This document shows, piece after piece, positions 1-5,869 of a DNA stretch of 7,841 bases. Source of the stretch: Clostridia bacterium (GTDB taxonomy: Bacteria; Bacillota; Clostridia; Christensenellales; Aristaeellaceae); assembly GCA_017620115.1 (NCBI GenBank), contig JAFZRB010000100.1, positions 1-7,841 on the forward strand, given 5' to 3'. A program made the translations under genes and the position numbers. A model generated the notes under the pieces. The model was not told the origin of the DNA and made no database searches. It worked only from the letters and a program-made list of their open reading frames with translations. Position 1 is the stretch's first letter; every line of letters starts with the position of its first letter.

Positions 1-178
1 CCCAGCCGGGATGCCCCTTGCAGTCGATCTGCAAAAAATCCGGATGAAGCAGGCGGCAGATCTCGCGGATGTCCTCCTCCCGCAGCGTACCGCCGACGGC
101 GCTGCCGCCGGCGCGGCCGGGCGTGGCGTGAAAGTCAAAATGGAGGCCAAAGCAGCTCTCGGAACGGCGTTTTTTCAC
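1..178 (-). CDS. Putative glycoside-hydrolase-like protein, N-terminal fragment (cut by window edge)
   Basis: Only the first 59 codons are present; the gene runs off the left end. It opens with a GTG codon at 176-178, preceded at 7 bases by GGAAGG, with 33 bases separating it from the stop of the protease gene upstream. The readable peptide begins MKKRRSESCFGLHFDFHA and later has REEDIREICRLL followed by PDFLQIDCKGHPGW. The segment F-H-F-D-F-H-A, then an acidic helix, then a D-F-hydrophobic-Q-hydrophobic-D-C-K-G-H-P-G-W strand, recalls the first strands of TIM-barrel sugar hydrolases related to alpha-L-fucosidases and amylase-type enzymes, which often share such an opening. That is recognition by eye from a short fragment, so the substrate cannot be named. 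No signal peptide is seen, which suggests a cytoplasmic protein. It is probably co-transcribed with the protease gene. Confidence 0.5.
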   Translation of the reverse strand, partial: MKKRRSESCFGLHFDFHATPGRAGGSAVGGTLREEDIREICRLLHPDFLQIDCKGHPGW

Positions 179-211
179 AGCGAATCCTTCCCTTCAAATA
201 ACAGTCCGCGT

Positions 212-1117
212 TTATTCTTTTCCCGCGCGCAACAGCAGAACGGCCGCCGCCGCGAGAAAAGGAAGACCGGCGACGATCCCCATCGGCGCGGGCCCCAGCA
301 GCCTCGCGGAGCCCGTGTCGGTGAGGCAAACCGTCAGGGGAAGCGTAGCCGCCGCGTTGATCGAGCCGTGCAGCAGCGCGGGAACCCAGATGCTCCCGCT
401 TTTTTCATACAGCCAGTCGTGCAGAACGCCCCATCCGACCGTGACGACGCAGAAAAGCAGCATACCGACGACCGGGAAGCCCGCATACCCCGCGGCGTTT
501 CCGACCGCGGCGCCGTATTCATACCCGATCAGCCAGATGAGCGGCCAGTGCCATGCGCCCCAGATGACGCCGCCGAGGAGCCATCCTTTCCGCCGGCCAA
601 ATCCCGCTTTCAGCCGGGGATACAGGAACCCGCGCCAGCCGATCTCTTCCCCAAGCGCAACGAACGTGTTTATGAGCGGCGCGTATGTGACGCCTGCGAT
701 TGCGCTGATCAGGACATACGTGGGATAGGAAATGCTCTGCTCTTCCATCTGTTCGAGGATCATCCGCCCCGCGCTGTCCGCCACATATCCCCCGCTCATA
801 TCAAAATGCGCCGGAAAGATCAGAAAGTACAGCGCGGCGCCAACGGCCGTCAGGACAGCGGGCGCAAACCACGCGATCAGGATGGTTCTGATGTTTTTCC
901 GGATATTCGGTTTCCAACCCATGCCGTTCAGCTTCGCGCCGGAGAGCAGCACGCCCAGCGTGGGAACGAACATCATCGCCGCGACGACCAACTGTCCGGC
1001 CATCCTGTCCACGCAGCGATAAAGATACGCCGCGACGATCTGGACGATCCACGCGAGCGCGAAGGTCCATATCAGATACTTTGCCACCTGTGTCCTGTCG
1101 TACTCCGCATTAAGCAA
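212..1117 (-). CDS. CPBP family intramembrane glutamic protease (CAAX/Abi type)
   Basis: This is a 301-residue polytopic membrane protein with about eight hydrophobic segments. The family signature is clear: EEIGWRGFLYPRL at residues 157-169 (the EExxxxR motif, with Glu157, Glu158 and Arg162), then GAWHWP with His190, then LLHGSIN with His250 and Asn254. In the family these residues form the intramembrane active site related to Rce1-type proteases. Bacterial members process or mature peptides, provide bacteriocin self-immunity, or have unknown roles; nothing next to it identifies a bacteriocin peptide. The start is TTG at 1115-1117, chosen because a perfect GGAGGT lies 8 bases upstream and no in-frame ATG or GTG lies nearby. 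It sits 78 bases after the URO-D gene and 33 before the hydrolase-like gene, all on one strand. The family assignment is firm; the substrate is unknown. Confidence 0.93.
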   Translation of the reverse strand: MLNAEYDRTQVAKYLIWTFALAWIVQIVAAYLYRCVDRMAGQLVVAAMMFVPTLGVLLSGAKLNGMGWKPNIRKNIRTILIAWFAPAVLTAVGAALYFLIFPAHFDMSGGYVADSAGRMILEQMEEQSISYPTYVLISAIAGVTYAPLINTFVALGEEIGWRGFLYPRLKAGFGRRKGWLLGGVIWGAWHWPLIWLIGYEYGAAVGNAAGYAGFPVVGMLLFCVVTVGWGVLHDWLYEKSGSIWVPALLHGSINAAATLPLTVCLTDTGSARLLGPAPMGIVAGLPFLAAAAVLLLRAGKE

Positions 1118-1125
1118 CGCCCAAC

Positions 1126-1131
1126 ACCTCC
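1126..1131 (-). promoter_or_regulatory. Ribosome binding site fixing a TTG start
   Basis: On the minus strand GGAGGT is followed by 8 bases and then TTG CTT AAT. This strong Shine-Dalgarno supports translation of the CPBP protease from a TTG codon. The nearest ATG, two codons downstream, is out of frame. Confidence 0.75.
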
Positions 1132-1195
1132 GATATACCCGAAAAAGGCAGACTGCGCGGCTGAACAGGTCAAAGAGAGCGCGCGGATGCCGCCG

Positions 1196-2431
1196 TTACG
1201 GCTTCCAGTAGGCGTCGAGACATTCCTTCGCGATCCTGACGTATTCCCGCCCGCGATTGTAATCGCCGTATATCGTGCCGACCTCGCGCTGGGCCACCTC
1301 CAGCAGACATCCGCTGGACGCCTCGAAAACGCCTTTGAAGTACGCGCGCAGCGCCTCTTCGTCCAGCGGGCCGCGGTTGGTGACATACTCGGCGCGCGGC
1401 TTGCTGTAATAGACCACGTTGCTTCCCCGCAGATACTCGCCGACCAGCGGTTCGTTATTGAAGGGCGACACGGACAGCTTGCGCAGGCTGGGCCACTTCG
1501 ACAGGTAGTCCGGCCAGATGGCGTCCACGCGCTCGCAGCACCCGTAGGACAGCAGGCCGAAGCGCCGGACCAGGCGGTCCTGATACGGGAAGACGAATTC
1601 GCCGAATGTCTCCGGGGAGACCGCCGTGGTCTCCTGCGATTCCAGAAAACCCCAGACGTCGGTGGTTTTTACCGCCCTGTCGGCGGGGAGCTCGCTGTTG
1701 AAGGCGAAGCTCTCCTGGTTTACAGGACTGATGCCGCAGGTGGGCAGGAGCAGTTTCTCCCTTTCCAGGAAATCGTAGTAGGCTTCGAAGATGCCCGTCG
1801 CCATGTCCATCACCGCGTGCAGCGCGTCAGGGGCGTCATACATCGCCAGATAGAGGTTCTCCATGCCCATCAGCTGCACGAGCGGGTTGGTGATCGCGCC
1901 TGTCAGGCTGGGCATCACCAGGCGCACGGGCAGTATGTCGCCCAGTATGTCTTCAGCGAAGCGCACCCGCTCGTCGGTCTTCTGGCGGTCCACGCCAAAG
2001 CCGCCGCCGCGCAGCTTGTCGAAATCCTCCTCGAGGTCTTCGATCACCGGGTCGATGTGAAAACCCTTGCCGTGCTCGCTGCGCGTGAGCTTCGGGCTGA
2101 TGCCGAACGGCTTCACCCACGCGCAGTGCGTCAGGTCATAGGTGGGCGAGATCGGCGTGTCGTCGTCGAACAGCTCGCGGCCGACGAGCGTGCTCATAAG
2201 CGACGCCTCCAGCCTGCGCGCGTCCTCATCCTCGCATTCGAGGCGCGGCGTGATGACTTCGTCCGGGAAGTTGGAGAACAGCAGGCGGACGGTCGGGGTT
2301 TCGCGGCGTCCGGCCGCGAGGGCTTCCCATTTCTTCAGAATGGCGTCGTTCTGCGGGGAATGCGCGTATTCCAGCTGCTTTTGCGCGAGGCCGCGAAGGC
2401 GCCGCCTGTCACGATCCGGGATGTTTTTCAT
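1196..2431 (-). CDS. Uroporphyrinogen decarboxylase (URO-D) superfamily protein, methyltransferase-like, not HemE
   Basis: The 411-residue protein resembles the large Clostridia family annotated as URO-D domain or cobalamin-independent methionine synthase-like proteins, many linked to corrinoid methyl transfer. Seen here: an N-terminal helical region with EYAHSPQND at 21-29, PSLTGAITNPLVQLMG at 174-189, and late motifs SYGCCERVD (295-303) and SSGCLLEV (372-379). True HemE has an RQAGRY motif near its N-terminus and is about 350 residues, so this is not haem synthesis. In MtaA/MtbA-type enzymes zinc is held by HxC plus a later Cys; by-eye alignment puts Tyr296, Cys298 and Cys375 there, so the His appears replaced. 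The start is placed at ATG 2429-2431 because GGTGA lies 5 bases upstream; an in-frame ATG 4 codons earlier (2441-2443) has no ribosome binding site. No corrinoid protein or corrinoid activator gene lies in the window, so the methyl donor or substrate is unknown. Confidence 0.82.
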   Translation of the reverse strand: MKNIPDRDRRRLRGLAQKQLEYAHSPQNDAILKKWEALAAGRRETPTVRLLFSNFPDEVITPRLECEDEDARRLEASLMSTLVGRELFDDDTPISPTYDLTHCAWVKPFGISPKLTRSEHGKGFHIDPVIEDLEEDFDKLRGGGFGVDRQKTDERVRFAEDILGDILPVRLVMPSLTGAITNPLVQLMGMENLYLAMYDAPDALHAVMDMATGIFEAYYDFLEREKLLLPTCGISPVNQESFAFNSELPADRAVKTTDVWGFLESQETTAVSPETFGEFVFPYQDRLVRRFGLLSYGCCERVDAIWPDYLSKWPSLRKLSVSPFNNEPLVGEYLRGSNVVYYSKPRAEYVTNRGPLDEEALRAYFKGVFEASSGCLLEVAQREVGTIYGDYNRGREYVRIAKECLDAYWKP

Positions 2432-2436
2432 AAGAG

Positions 2437-2441
2437 TCACC
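2437..2441 (-). promoter_or_regulatory. Ribosome binding site choosing the downstream ATG of the URO-D gene
   Basis: GGTGA on the minus strand, 5 bases before ATG AAA AAC at 2431. The competing ATG at 2443 overlaps this site and has only GC-rich sequence without a purine-rich Shine-Dalgarno upstream. Confidence 0.55.
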
Positions 2442-2474
2442 ATGCCGGCGCGGCGACCGGCGCAAACAGCGATG

Positions 2475-2500
2475 AAAACAGAGGCCGCAGGATTCTCTGT
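2475..2500 (-). terminator. Weak terminator-like hairpin between phosphodiesterase and URO-D genes
   Basis: On the minus strand ACAGAG (2500-2495) pairs perfectly with CTCTGT (2483-2478) around an 11-base loop, and the stem ends in a run of four T. The stem is short, the loop large and the T-run brief, so it may only attenuate read-through. It lies 21 bases beyond the stop of the phosphodiesterase gene, where an end-of-transcript signal would be expected. I saw no convincing promoter between it and the URO-D gene. Confidence 0.33.
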
Positions 2501-2520
2501 ATTCCGTTATGCTGTGGCTG

Positions 2521-3519
2521 TCAGTCAGTCGCCGCCTGCTTCACGCGCCACAGGCGGTCGGGATAGTCGCTCATCACGCAGTCCGCCCCGATGGAGATCA
2601 GGTAGGCCATGTCCTTCTCGTCGTTGATCGTCCAGTACTGCACGGCCATGTCGTGCGCGTGCGCGTAGTTGATCACGCGGGCGGTGCCGAGGTTGACGTG
2701 TTTGCTGTCCTTACGGTTGCCAAAGGGCAGCTGCAGCACCTGACAGGGCGGCGTGTAATCCTGCCTGTTGAGCACGGCCGCCAGGTAGAAACTGATTACC
2801 TCGCCGGCGTAAGCGCCGCGCATCAGGTCGGGATAGTTTTTGTCCTTATAGTCGGAGACCTCGCCGTGGAACGTGCCGAACACCGCGCGGTCCAGCATGT
2901 CCCGCGCCTTCAGCTCGCCGTAGAGCAGGTCAACGCCGCGGCAGCCGAGCTCGCCGCCGTTCTTGATCTCGATGATGTAGCAATAGCGGCCCACGCTTTC
3001 CAGATAATCCAGCGCGTCGTTCAGGGCCACAATGCGCAGGTCGTCCGGCACGTCGTCGCCATGCAGGCCGGCGTAGGGGCTTTCGCCCGCGTCGCTCACA
3101 AACTGAGCGCCCATGTTCAGCCGCCGAAGCTCCGCGTAGGTCATCTCCTCCGGCCTCACGTGCGCCCGGCCGAAGACCAGCTCGCTGTCGGAGGTGCGGT
3201 CCAGCTCATTGTCGTGCAGCAGCACCAGCACATCGTCCTTCGTCAGGTGCAGGTCGAACTCGAACACGTCGATGGAGAAATCCACATCCTGCGTACAGTT
3301 CCTGAGCGCCATCATGGTCTCCTCGGGCATGATGCCGCCGCCGGCGCGGTGCGCGCTGACCTGCGTGCTCCCCGTGATGAAGGGATTGCCGGTTTCGTAA
3401 TGGACGACCCTGTCCGGGCTGGAGCGATGCCGATACATCAGCGCGAGCGTCAGGTTGGTCAGCGCCGTCAGAATCGCCAGAACGAGCAGGATTTTCAAAA
3501 TGACTTTCACCACGCGCAT
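2521..3519 (-). CDS. Membrane-anchored glycerophosphodiester phosphodiesterase family protein
   Basis: The 332-residue protein hydrolyses, by family, glycerophosphodiesters to glycerol 3-phosphate and an alcohol. Residues 5-28 form a single hydrophobic segment after MRVVK, so the catalytic domain should be anchored on the outer face of the membrane. The GDPD signature is complete: His57-Arg58 (SAHRAGG), PEET at 65-68, Glu87 and Asp89 in FEFDLHLTKDD, His102-Asp103 in LLHDNELDRT, and the EIK motif with Glu184. In the family the two His are catalytic and Glu87, Asp89 and Glu184 bind the divalent metal. The C-terminal WTINDEKDM and GADCVMSDYPD are also typical. The ATG start has AGGAGG at 8 bases. 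It begins 19 bases after the DUF1294 gene, so the two are clearly co-transcribed. The substrate could be lipid-derived diesters or teichoic-acid-like polymers; the sequence does not decide. Confidence 0.93.
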   Translation of the reverse strand: MRVVKVILKILLVLAILTALTNLTLALMYRHRSSPDRVVHYETGNPFITGSTQVSAHRAGGGIMPEETMMALRNCTQDVDFSIDVFEFDLHLTKDDVLVLLHDNELDRTSDSELVFGRAHVRPEEMTYAELRRLNMGAQFVSDAGESPYAGLHGDDVPDDLRIVALNDALDYLESVGRYCYIIEIKNGGELGCRGVDLLYGELKARDMLDRAVFGTFHGEVSDYKDKNYPDLMRGAYAGEVISFYLAAVLNRQDYTPPCQVLQLPFGNRKDSKHVNLGTARVINYAHAHDMAVQYWTINDEKDMAYLISIGADCVMSDYPDRLWRVKQAATD

Positions 3520-3538
3520 GGGGCGTGCCTCCTTTGAT

Positions 3539-3829
3539 TCAGCGGAACAGGAAATAAGCCCCCGCGGCGAGCAGGGCGATTTGAAGAACCAGCAGCGCGG
3601 GGAAGAACACCCTGAAATACCAGTGCTGCGTCTTATGGCGGAAGACCTTCATGCCGAGCACGCCGCCCAGCCCGCCGAAGCACGCCGCCGCCAGGAACAG
3701 CCGTTTCTCGGACACGCGTCGCTTTCCCTCGCGGGCGCTCTTCTTGTCATGCCCCATCAGCGCGAACGATACGGCGTTCATAACGGCCACGAACGCCAGC
3801 GCAATGATGACAATCGTTATCTTATCCAT
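3539..3829 (-). CDS. DUF1294 domain-containing small membrane protein
   Basis: This 96-residue protein has an N-terminal membrane segment (residues 4-24), a conserved cytosolic-looking middle and a second pair of hydrophobic stretches toward the C-terminus (about 74-95). The DUF1294 landmarks are all present: MGHDKKSA from residue 25, RVSEKRLF at 38-45, the glycine-rich GGLGGVLGM at 52-60, and FRHKTQHWYF at 63-72. The length is normal for the stand-alone family, whose function is unknown. GTGAGGT lies 9 bases before the ATG. It lies 88 bases after the ZIP gene and 19 before the phosphodiesterase gene. A 5-bp hairpin in the upstream gap (3877-3893) has no T-run and does not look like a terminator, so read-through from the ZIP promoter is plausible. 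Confidence 0.9.
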   Translation of the reverse strand: MDKITIVIIALAFVAVMNAVSFALMGHDKKSAREGKRRVSEKRLFLAAACFGGLGGVLGMKVFRHKTQHWYFRVFFPALLVLQIALLAAGAYFLFR

Positions 3830-3917
3830 ACCAGCGTTACCTCACAATACTCGCGTTATTGCCATACCTTTGCCTGCCGGGCCTTCTTCCCGGGGAAAGC
3901 CATTTTCTCCGGCTGTT

Positions 3918-4772
3918 TCACAGATAGACGATGATCAGCCCCGTCAGCAGCCCCAGAACCACCATCGTCGCCGGCAGCTTTGATTTCCACATCAGGATGG
4001 ATTCGGGAAGCAGTTCGCCAAACACCACATACAGCATGGCGCCGGAAGCAAAGCTCAGGGATATCACCAGCGCGGTCGAGCTGATGGCGCCGATGAGGAA
4101 GCCCATCACGGCCCCCAGGATGGTCGGCGCGCCCGACATGGCCGTTATCCCCACAGAATGGTATTTGCTCATGCCGCCCGAAATCAGAGGCACAGCCACG
4201 GCCATGCCCTCCGGGATATTGTGAAGACCGATTACCAGGGCCATGATCATTCCGCCCCGATTGGCCAGAATCTGATCCAGGGTTATGGAGAAAGACGCGC
4301 CGATCACCATGCCCTCGGGCACATTATGCAGCGCGATGGCCACCGCCATGACCAGTCCGGCCAGAAAAAGCCCGCTGCGCGGCTGGCGGCCGGCCATATG
4401 CTCCTGCAGATGGTTGGCGTGGGTCAGTTCTTCGAGGGAGTCCGCGGTCCGCGGATGGTTTTCGTCGATATGCGCCACTTCGTGGTTGGTTTTCTTGTCG
4501 ATCAACGCGTTGAGCAGCGCGATCGCCGTAAACCCGGCGATCACCCCGCACACCACCAGCCAGACATTGGCGGCCTGCCCGTCGGCGTGCAGCGCTTCCG
4601 TCAGCAGGTCGAAGCATACCACGGCGGTCATAACGCCGGCCGCAAAGGAAAGCAGAAGGCTGACGGTTTTGCTGGAATCCTTTCGGAATATACACGCCAC
4701 GGCGCCGCCAAGGCCCGTTCCGCCTATGCCGGCAATGGCCGTGATTCCCGCCAGAAGCCAGATCGAATCCAT
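3918..4772 (-). CDS. ZIP family divalent metal transporter (ZupT/GufA-like)
   Basis: The 284-residue protein is predicted to move divalent metals such as zinc, iron or manganese across the cytoplasmic membrane. It has about eight membrane segments and the two paired metal-site motifs of the ZupT branch: ALHNVPEGMVIG (HNVPEG at 149-154) and GLHNIPEGMAVA (HNIPEG at 184-189). Between the first three helices and the HNVPEG helix is a long hydrophilic loop, residues 92-133, with five His (97, 101, 106, 118, 121, 125 region) and many Asp/Glu; such loops in ZIP proteins are thought to bind or sense metal. It is slightly longer than E. coli ZupT (257 residues), mostly through this loop. The ATG follows GAGGGG at 6 bases. 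It is first in the minus-strand gene row, with its own promoter at 4904-4932 and a ribosome-site hairpin at 4781-4805. Direction and metal are not readable. Confidence 0.93.
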   Translation of the reverse strand: MDSIWLLAGITAIAGIGGTGLGGAVACIFRKDSSKTVSLLLSFAAGVMTAVVCFDLLTEALHADGQAANVWLVVCGVIAGFTAIALLNALIDKKTNHEVAHIDENHPRTADSLEELTHANHLQEHMAGRQPRSGLFLAGLVMAVAIALHNVPEGMVIGASFSITLDQILANRGGMIMALVIGLHNIPEGMAVAVPLISGGMSKYHSVGITAMSGAPTILGAVMGFLIGAISSTALVISLSFASGAMLYVVFGELLPESILMWKSKLPATMVVLGLLTGLIIVYL

Positions 4773-4780
4773 GTACTTCC

Positions 4781-4805
4781 CCTCATTTCATCTTCAGTAA
4801 TGAGG
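4781..4805 (-). promoter_or_regulatory. Hairpin covering the ZIP gene ribosome binding site
   Basis: On the minus strand CCTCATT (4805-4799) pairs perfectly over 7 bp with AATGAGG (4787-4781), leaving an 11-base loop. The second arm contains the GAGG of the Shine-Dalgarno GAGGGG that lies 6 bases before the ATG. When folded, part of the ribosome binding site is hidden, so this could act as a translational switch or thermolabile brake. The structure is seen in the sequence; regulation is inference. The leader does not match a riboswitch class that I recognise. Confidence 0.45.
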
Positions 4806-4903
4806 TCATCGCTTTTTCGCCGCGGCGGACGATCCGAAATCGAAGGCCGGGGCCGGAATGGCGGCCACGGGGTGAGAGAGCGGCGCCGCATTGGCCTGAT
4901 CCC

Positions 4904-4932
4904 ATTATAAAACAAGAGCCGGGTATTGACAA
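4904..4932 (-). promoter_or_regulatory. Sigma-A-type promoter for the ZIP gene row
   Basis: Minus-strand -35 TTGTCA (4932-4927), a 17-base spacer, then a perfect -10 TATAAT (4909-4904). Transcription would start near 4897, giving a leader of about 125 bases before the ZIP ATG. The match and spacing are close to ideal, and it lies where a promoter for the left-hand row is needed. Confidence 0.75.
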
Positions 4933-4940
4933 GATGATTT

Positions 4941-4955
4941 TGGAAACGCGCTCCA
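4941..4955. promoter_or_regulatory. Candidate operator, interrupted inverted repeat TGGA-N7-TCCA
   Basis: TGGAAACGCGCTCCA has perfectly complementary 4-base ends around a CG-containing centre. It lies 8 bases from the minus-strand -35 and 7 from the plus-strand -35. The look (TGGAAACG...CCA) is somewhat like LacI/CcpA-type sites, but the symmetry is imperfect inside. No regulator gene is in the window to pair with it. Confidence 0.35.
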
Positions 4956-4962
4956 ATTCGGC

Positions 4963-4992
4963 TTGATCGCAGGCCTGGAAATATGATATACT
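4963..4992 (+). promoter_or_regulatory. Extended -10 promoter for the dehydratase-like/SDR/permease operon
   Basis: Plus-strand -35 TTGATC (4963-4968), an 18-base spacer, then -10 TATACT (4987-4992), which is preceded by TGA at 4984-4986, giving the TGn extended -10 element. Transcription would begin near 4999-5000, with a leader of about 70 bases. The leader can fold a small hairpin (CGGG...CCCG, about 5011-5029). Confidence 0.7.
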
Positions 4993-5005
4993 GTTTCATG
5001 AACAG
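4991..5005. promoter_or_regulatory. Inverted repeat CTGTT-N5-AACAG at the plus-strand start site
   Basis: CTGTT (4991-4995) and AACAG (5001-5005) are exact reverse complements 5 bases apart. The repeat overlaps the end of the -10 box and the predicted transcription start, a position where a repressor would block the operon. It could also be chance, since the arms are only 5 bp. Confidence 0.35.
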
Positions 5006-5069
5006 CTAATCGGGACGGCTTTTCGCCCGAGAAGACAGGCCGCGCGTTCGGTAAGGAGGAGATGACGCC

Positions 5070-5849
5070 ATGAAACAGACCTTTCTCACACTGCCCCGGC
5101 CCTTCGTGTGCGCGCTGATCATGCAGGACAGCCTGGAAGAGACCATCGCCGCCGCGCACAACGCCGATTTTGCCGGAGCGCAGGCCATCGGCGTGCACAT
5201 GCGCATGATGCCCGCGGAAGACAAAACGCCAGAGCGGCTGGCGGCCCTGACGCAGTGTACCGTTCGACCCGTGCTGGCCATGCACTACCGGAATGAGCCG
5301 GGCGGCGCTCTGACCGACGAGGATCGCGCGGAATTCCTGCTGAACGCGGCCCGGGCAGGCGCTTCCATTGTGGACGTGATGGGGGACTTCTATGATCCGT
5401 CGCCGCGCGAATGGAGCGGCAGCGAGGCTGCGGTCGCGCGCCAGCGGCAGCTGATCGAGCGCATTCACCGGGCCGGAAGCGCGGTGGTCATGTCGTCGCA
5501 CATGAAAGAGAGCCTCTCCGCGGAGGAAGCGCTGACGCATTTGCGCTCCTTCGAGGAGCGCGGCGCGGACGTGGTAAAGATCGTGCCCCAGGTGAATACC
5601 GAATCGGAGATGCAGGAAGCCTTCCGCACCATTCTGCTGCTGCGTCGTGAGTTGAAAAAGCCCTTCATCTATGTGGCGGGCGGTCGTTACGGCCGGCATC
5701 AGCGCGCGATTGCGCCCATGTTCGGATCCATGCTGAGCTTCGGCGCGTATCCCGCGCATTGCCGCGAGACGACGATGTTCCAGCAGCCCGTGGAGACGCT
5801 GCGGGCCCTGCAGACCTGCTTATATGAGCACCTGGATACAGATCTGTGA
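5070..5849 (+). CDS. Type I 3-dehydroquinate-dehydratase-fold protein, divergent
   Basis: The 259-residue protein fits the length (about 250) and layout of type I (AroD) dehydroquinases, TIM-barrel Schiff-base enzymes. The catalytic pair is kept at canonical spacing: His144 in VVMSSHMKES and the imine-forming Lys170 in GADVVKIVPQV. Also kept are the C-terminal GRYGRHQR with Arg212, the MFGSMLSFGA block at 217-226, and a later Gln pair (238-239). Altered: the strand that in AroD reads ExRxD is GVHMRM here, with His43 and Met47 where acids stand; the EGG after the TFR strand is replaced by NEPGG (75-79). It is therefore probably a paralogue with shifted substrate or reaction (dehydratase or aldolase chemistry), not housekeeping AroD. 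AAGGAGG lies 10 bases before the ATG; its own promoter is at 4963-4992. It is first of three genes, followed by an SDR 20 bases downstream. Confidence 0.75.
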   Translation: MKQTFLTLPRPFVCALIMQDSLEETIAAAHNADFAGAQAIGVHMRMMPAEDKTPERLAALTQCTVRPVLAMHYRNEPGGALTDEDRAEFLLNAARAGASIVDVMGDFYDPSPREWSGSEAAVARQRQLIERIHRAGSAVVMSSHMKESLSAEEALTHLRSFEERGADVVKIVPQVNTESEMQEAFRTILLLRRELKKPFIYVAGGRYGRHQRAIAPMFGSMLSFGAYPAHCRETTMFQQPVETLRALQTCLYEHLDTDL

Positions 5850-5855
5850 CGACGG

Positions 5856-5862
5856 AAGGAGG
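5856..5862 (+). promoter_or_regulatory. Ribosome binding site fixing the SDR start
   Basis: AAGGAGG with 7 bases before ATG CGA TAT at 5870. A GTG at 5846, overlapping the stop of the previous gene, would add 8 residues but lies upstream of this site and has no comparable Shine-Dalgarno. Confidence 0.75.
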
Positions 5863-5869
5863 AAATTAT

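Noticed and set aside
1196..2431. hemE (haem biosynthesis uroporphyrinogen decarboxylase)
   Set aside because: No RQAGRY motif, length above 400 residues and the GCCE region point to the methyltransferase-like branch of the superfamily.
11..2566. Very long plus-strand open frame of 851 codons opposite four minus-strand genes
   Set aside because: It lies antisense to the protease, URO-D and hydrolase-like genes, crosses their boundaries, is rich in Arg/Ala/Gln/His without domain features, and has no ribosome site. It is a by-product of GC-rich codon use on the other strand.
2509..3537. Plus-strand 342-codon open frame
   Set aside because: Exact antisense shadow of the GDPD gene, which has all catalytic motifs and a strong ribosome site.
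3877..3893. CCGGG...CCCGG hairpin between the ZIP and DUF1294 genes as a terminator
   Set aside because: Only 5 bp and no T-run on either strand.
4926..4931. Plus-strand TTGACA as a -35 box
   Set aside because: No -10-like hexamer follows at 16-18 bases; the same bases read on the other strand form the TTGTCA of the ZIP promoter.
4908..4999. Transposon, CRISPR or tRNA signals anywhere in the window
   Set aside because: I found no spaced direct repeats, transposase motifs, cloverleaf or target-site duplications in this intergenic region or elsewhere.
4905..5759. Minus-strand open frame of 284 codons
   Set aside because: Antisense of the dehydratase-like gene and runs through the divergent promoter region; low-complexity His/Arg/Gly composition.
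5070..5849. Housekeeping aroD
   Set aside because: ExRxD acids are absent and the neighbours are not shikimate-pathway genes, so a gene symbol would mislead.
5846..5869. Upstream GTG start for the SDR
   Set aside because: It overlaps the previous stop and lies before the AAGGAGG that serves the ATG at 5870.
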